DNA from: Lachnospiraceae bacterium
GTDB taxonomy: Bacteria; Bacillota; Clostridia; Lachnospirales; Lachnospiraceae
Assembly (NCBI GenBank): GCA_017443685.1
Contig: JAFSYD010000138.1
Location: forward strand, 1-6,789
Direction of reading: 5' to 3'
DNA: 6,789 nucleotides
Of the stretch, positions 5,211 to 6,789 are shown in pieces. Positions within the stretch are counted from its first letter, which is position 1. Every line of letters starts with the position of its first letter. The notes under the pieces are model-generated. The model saw only the letters and a program-made list of their open reading frames with translations. It did no database searches and was not told the origin of the DNA. The position numbers and the translations under genes are program-made.

Positions 5211-6607
5211 AAAATATGACGATGCGTATGGTCGCCAGAGCGACGGGCGGCATTATGCACAACGAAGCGCAGGCAGTTGACCGGGAGATCCTCGGCGTGG
5301 CGATCGATAATCGCGAGGTGGTAAAGGATTATGTTTTTATCCCGATCCGCGGGCAAAAAGTGGACGGACATACGTTCATCCCGGCCGCGTTTCGCGCGGG
5401 AGCGCTGTTTGTATTGTCCGACCATGAGCTTTCGCCGGACGAATTCGGGGGCGGAGAGGAGGAGTATCCGTACATCGAGGTGAAGGATACGCCGACCGCG
5501 TTAAAGCAGATCGCGAAGTATTACCGCAGCACCCTGTCGATCCCGATCATCGGCATTGTCGGCAGCGTCGGCAAGACCAGCACGAAAGAGATGGTTGCCT
5601 CCGTGCTTTCCCGCAAATTCGGCGTTTTGAAAACGGAAGGGAACTATAACAACGAGATCGGACTGCCGCTTACCTTGCTTCGTATCCGGGAGTTTCACAC
5701 GGCGGCCGTCGTGGAAATGGGGATTTCCGATTTCGGGGAAATGGACCGGCTCGGCGAGATCGCCAATCCGGACATTGTTGTGATGACGAACATCGGACAG
5801 TGTCATTTAGAGCAGCTGCAGGACAGGGATGGTGTGTTAAAAGCAAAAAGCGAGATCTTAAGACACCTGCACATTCCGGCCACTGTGATCTTAAATGGTG
5901 ACGATGACAAGCTGTCGCTGATCAAAGAGGTCGTGGGTGCGCGGATCCTGCGATACGGCATTAAAAGCGGTGACATCCGCGCGACAAAGGTGCAGCCGAT
6001 GGGCTTTGAGAGTATCCGTGTGGCATTCGTCCTTCCGAACGGGAATGTGGCGCAGGCGACGATCCCGCTGCCGGGTGAGCATACTGTCTACAATGCGATG
6101 GCTGCCGCAGCGGTGGGCTTTGCGCTGAAAATGCCGCTCCCGGCGATCATCAAGGGCATTGAGTCGGTACGGACGATCCAGGGACGGAGCAACTTCCTGC
6201 ATCTTAGGGATAATATCACGGTGATCGATGACTGCTATAACGCGAATCCGATGTCAATGAAAGCGTCCCTTTCGGTGCTTGCACAGGCGCCGGGGCGGAA
6301 GATAGCGGTTCTCGGTGATATGGGAGAGCTTGGTAAGGATGAAAAGAAGCTGCATTTTGAGATCGGGACGTATATGGCGACGCTGCCGATCCAGTGGCTG
6401 CTTACCGCGGGGGAGCTGTCCTTACAGATCGCGCAGGGCATATACGCAGCCGGCGGACGGATCCGGGTGCGCACGTTCGAGACAAGGGACGCGATGAGCC
6501 TGGCGCTTCTTCGGATGATCGAGGCAAACGATACGATCCTTTTGAAGGCGTCGCATTTTATGCAGTTTGACCACGTCGTGGAAGATATTAAGAATAATTA
6601 TCAATGA
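5207..6607 (+). CDS. murF: UDP-N-acetylmuramoyl-tripeptide--D-alanyl-D-alanine ligase MurF
   Basis: This 466-residue Mur ligase uses ATP to add the D-Ala-D-Ala made by Ddl to UDP-MurNAc-tripeptide, completing the cytoplasmic pentapeptide precursor. Seen: an N-terminal substrate-binding domain (about 1-110), the ATP P-loop GSVGKTSTKE (119-128), EGNYNNEIGLPLTLL (144-158), VEMG (169-172), NIGQCHLEQL (195-204), LKAKSEI (211-217) where the carbamylated lysine lies (probably Lys214), YNANP (344-348), LGDMGELG (369-376), and a C-terminal domain ending LLKASHFMQFDHVVEDI. The usual KGSR near the C-terminus is KASH here, which I believe is a clade variant and not damage. The ATG overlaps the ddl stop; GGAG at 5192-5195 is 11 nt upstream, rather far, and in-frame ATGs at 5216, 5222 and 5228 are alternatives. 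A strong terminator follows 3 bp after the stop. Confidence 0.96.
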   Translation: MKNMTMRMVARATGGIMHNEAQAVDREILGVAIDNREVVKDYVFIPIRGQKVDGHTFIPAAFRAGALFVLSDHELSPDEFGGGEEEYPYIEVKDTPTALKQIAKYYRSTLSIPIIGIVGSVGKTSTKEMVASVLSRKFGVLKTEGNYNNEIGLPLTLLRIREFHTAAVVEMGISDFGEMDRLGEIANPDIVVMTNIGQCHLEQLQDRDGVLKAKSEILRHLHIPATVILNGDDDKLSLIKEVVGARILRYGIKSGDIRATKVQPMGFESIRVAFVLPNGNVAQATIPLPGEHTVYNAMAAAAVGFALKMPLPAIIKGIESVRTIQGRSNFLHLRDNITVIDDCYNANPMSMKASLSVLAQAPGRKIAVLGDMGELGKDEKKLHFEIGTYMATLPIQWLLTAGELSLQIAQGIYAAGGRIRVRTFETRDAMSLALLRMIEANDTILLKASHFMQFDHVVEDIKNNYQ

Positions 6608-6610
6608 AGG

Positions 6611-6638
6611 AACGGGCTGCCGCGGCAGCCCGTTTTTT
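6611..6638 (+). terminator. Intrinsic terminator of ddl-murF
   Basis: AACGGGCTGCC (6611-6621) and GGCAGCCCGTT (6624-6634) are perfect complements around GC. In practice this is a GC-rich 10-bp stem with a CGCG tetraloop. It is followed by a T-run (6633-6638) and begins three bases after the murF stop. The last T bases overlap the stop codon of the convergent acyltransferase gene; the minus direction has only a broken T-rich tail, so termination that way would be weaker. Confidence 0.92.
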
Positions 6639-6789
6639 ACATCGTATCCCGCAATGCGAGAACCTCATTTTTTACGTAATCACCGATATGTTTTTTGTCA
6701 TCCGGCGAAAGGGTGGTAAGATCGATCGGCTTGCCAAAGGCGATCTCGATATGCTGCGGATGAATGAATGGGATGTGATTTTCAAAAAC
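6637..6789 (-). CDS. Lysophospholipid acyltransferase, PlsC-like, C-terminal 50 codons only
   Basis: The minus strand is open from the window edge to a TAA at 6639-6637 and encodes 50 residues beginning VFENHIPFIHPQHIEIAFG. The pattern IEIAFGKPIDLTTL followed by a short amphipathic tail (SPDDKKHIGDYV) is typical of the end of 1-acyl-sn-glycerol-3-phosphate acyltransferases, membrane-associated enzymes that acylate lysophosphatidic acid to phosphatidic acid. The catalytic HX4D motif would lie outside the window, so the family call rests on the C-terminal pattern alone. Codon use resembles its neighbours and there is no frame break. It converges on murF and its stop codon sits within the murF terminator T-run. 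Confidence 0.75.
   Translation of the reverse strand, partial: VFENHIPFIHPQHIEIAFGKPIDLTTLSPDDKKHIGDYVKNEVLALRDTM

Noticed and set aside
1..6789. A novel multi-gene defence, mobile or biosynthetic system
   Set aside because: Every substantial gene belongs to a known housekeeping family, and there are no CRISPR repeats, transposases, integrases or unknown-gene clusters.

Overview
The window looks like an ordinary core-genome stretch from a low-to-mid-GC Firmicute, most likely a Clostridia member of the Lachnospiraceae type. The reasons are strong GGAGG-type ribosome binding sites at nearly every gene, a long-form HPF, a Ddl with a charged N-terminal insertion, and MurF/SDR motif variants that I recall from that group. 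The taxonomic call is an inference from protein flavour, not from a marker search. I see no phage, transposase gene, CRISPR array, tRNA, rRNA or toxin-antitoxin pair.

Layout. (1) 11-541, minus: hpf, the long-form ribosome hibernation factor. (2) 542-624: a compact divergent control region with two overlapping extended -10 elements and a perfect 7-bp dyad next to the hpf Shine-Dalgarno. (3) 625-1356, plus: a FabG-like short-chain dehydrogenase, possibly an EF-P 5-aminopentanone reductase (YmfI type). (4) 1373-2140, minus: murI, glutamate racemase, ending 16 bp from the SDR gene in a tail-to-tail arrangement. (5) 2154-2239: a 19-bp perfect inverted repeat plus T-run, read as the terminator of the upstream mutase gene; its distal arm holds a TATAAT that might serve murI. 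(6) 2258-3940, minus: a 560-residue phosphohexomutase. (7) 3941-4154: a divergent intergenic region with one good promoter in each direction. (8) 4155-5210, plus: ddl, D-Ala-D-Ala ligase, overlapping by 4 nt (ATGA) with (9) 5207-6607, plus: murF. (10) 6611-6638: a strong intrinsic terminator. (11) 6637-6789, minus: the last 50 codons of a PlsC-like lysophospholipid acyltransferase, running off the window.

How the genes fit together. MurI makes D-glutamate for the second position of the peptidoglycan stem peptide, Ddl makes D-Ala-D-Ala, and MurF joins that dipeptide to UDP-MurNAc-tripeptide. The mutase interconverts hexose 1- and 6-phosphates and so supplies sugar nucleotides for envelope glycans; PlsC makes phosphatidic acid. 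Most of the window is therefore cell-envelope precursor supply. The hpf/SDR pair at the left end is about translation (certain for HPF, tentative for the SDR).

I found no convincing undescribed system. The points most worth a second look are regulatory: the symmetric hpf/SDR promoter, the hairpin abutting the hpf ribosome binding site, and the promoter-like hexamer inside the mutase/murI terminator.
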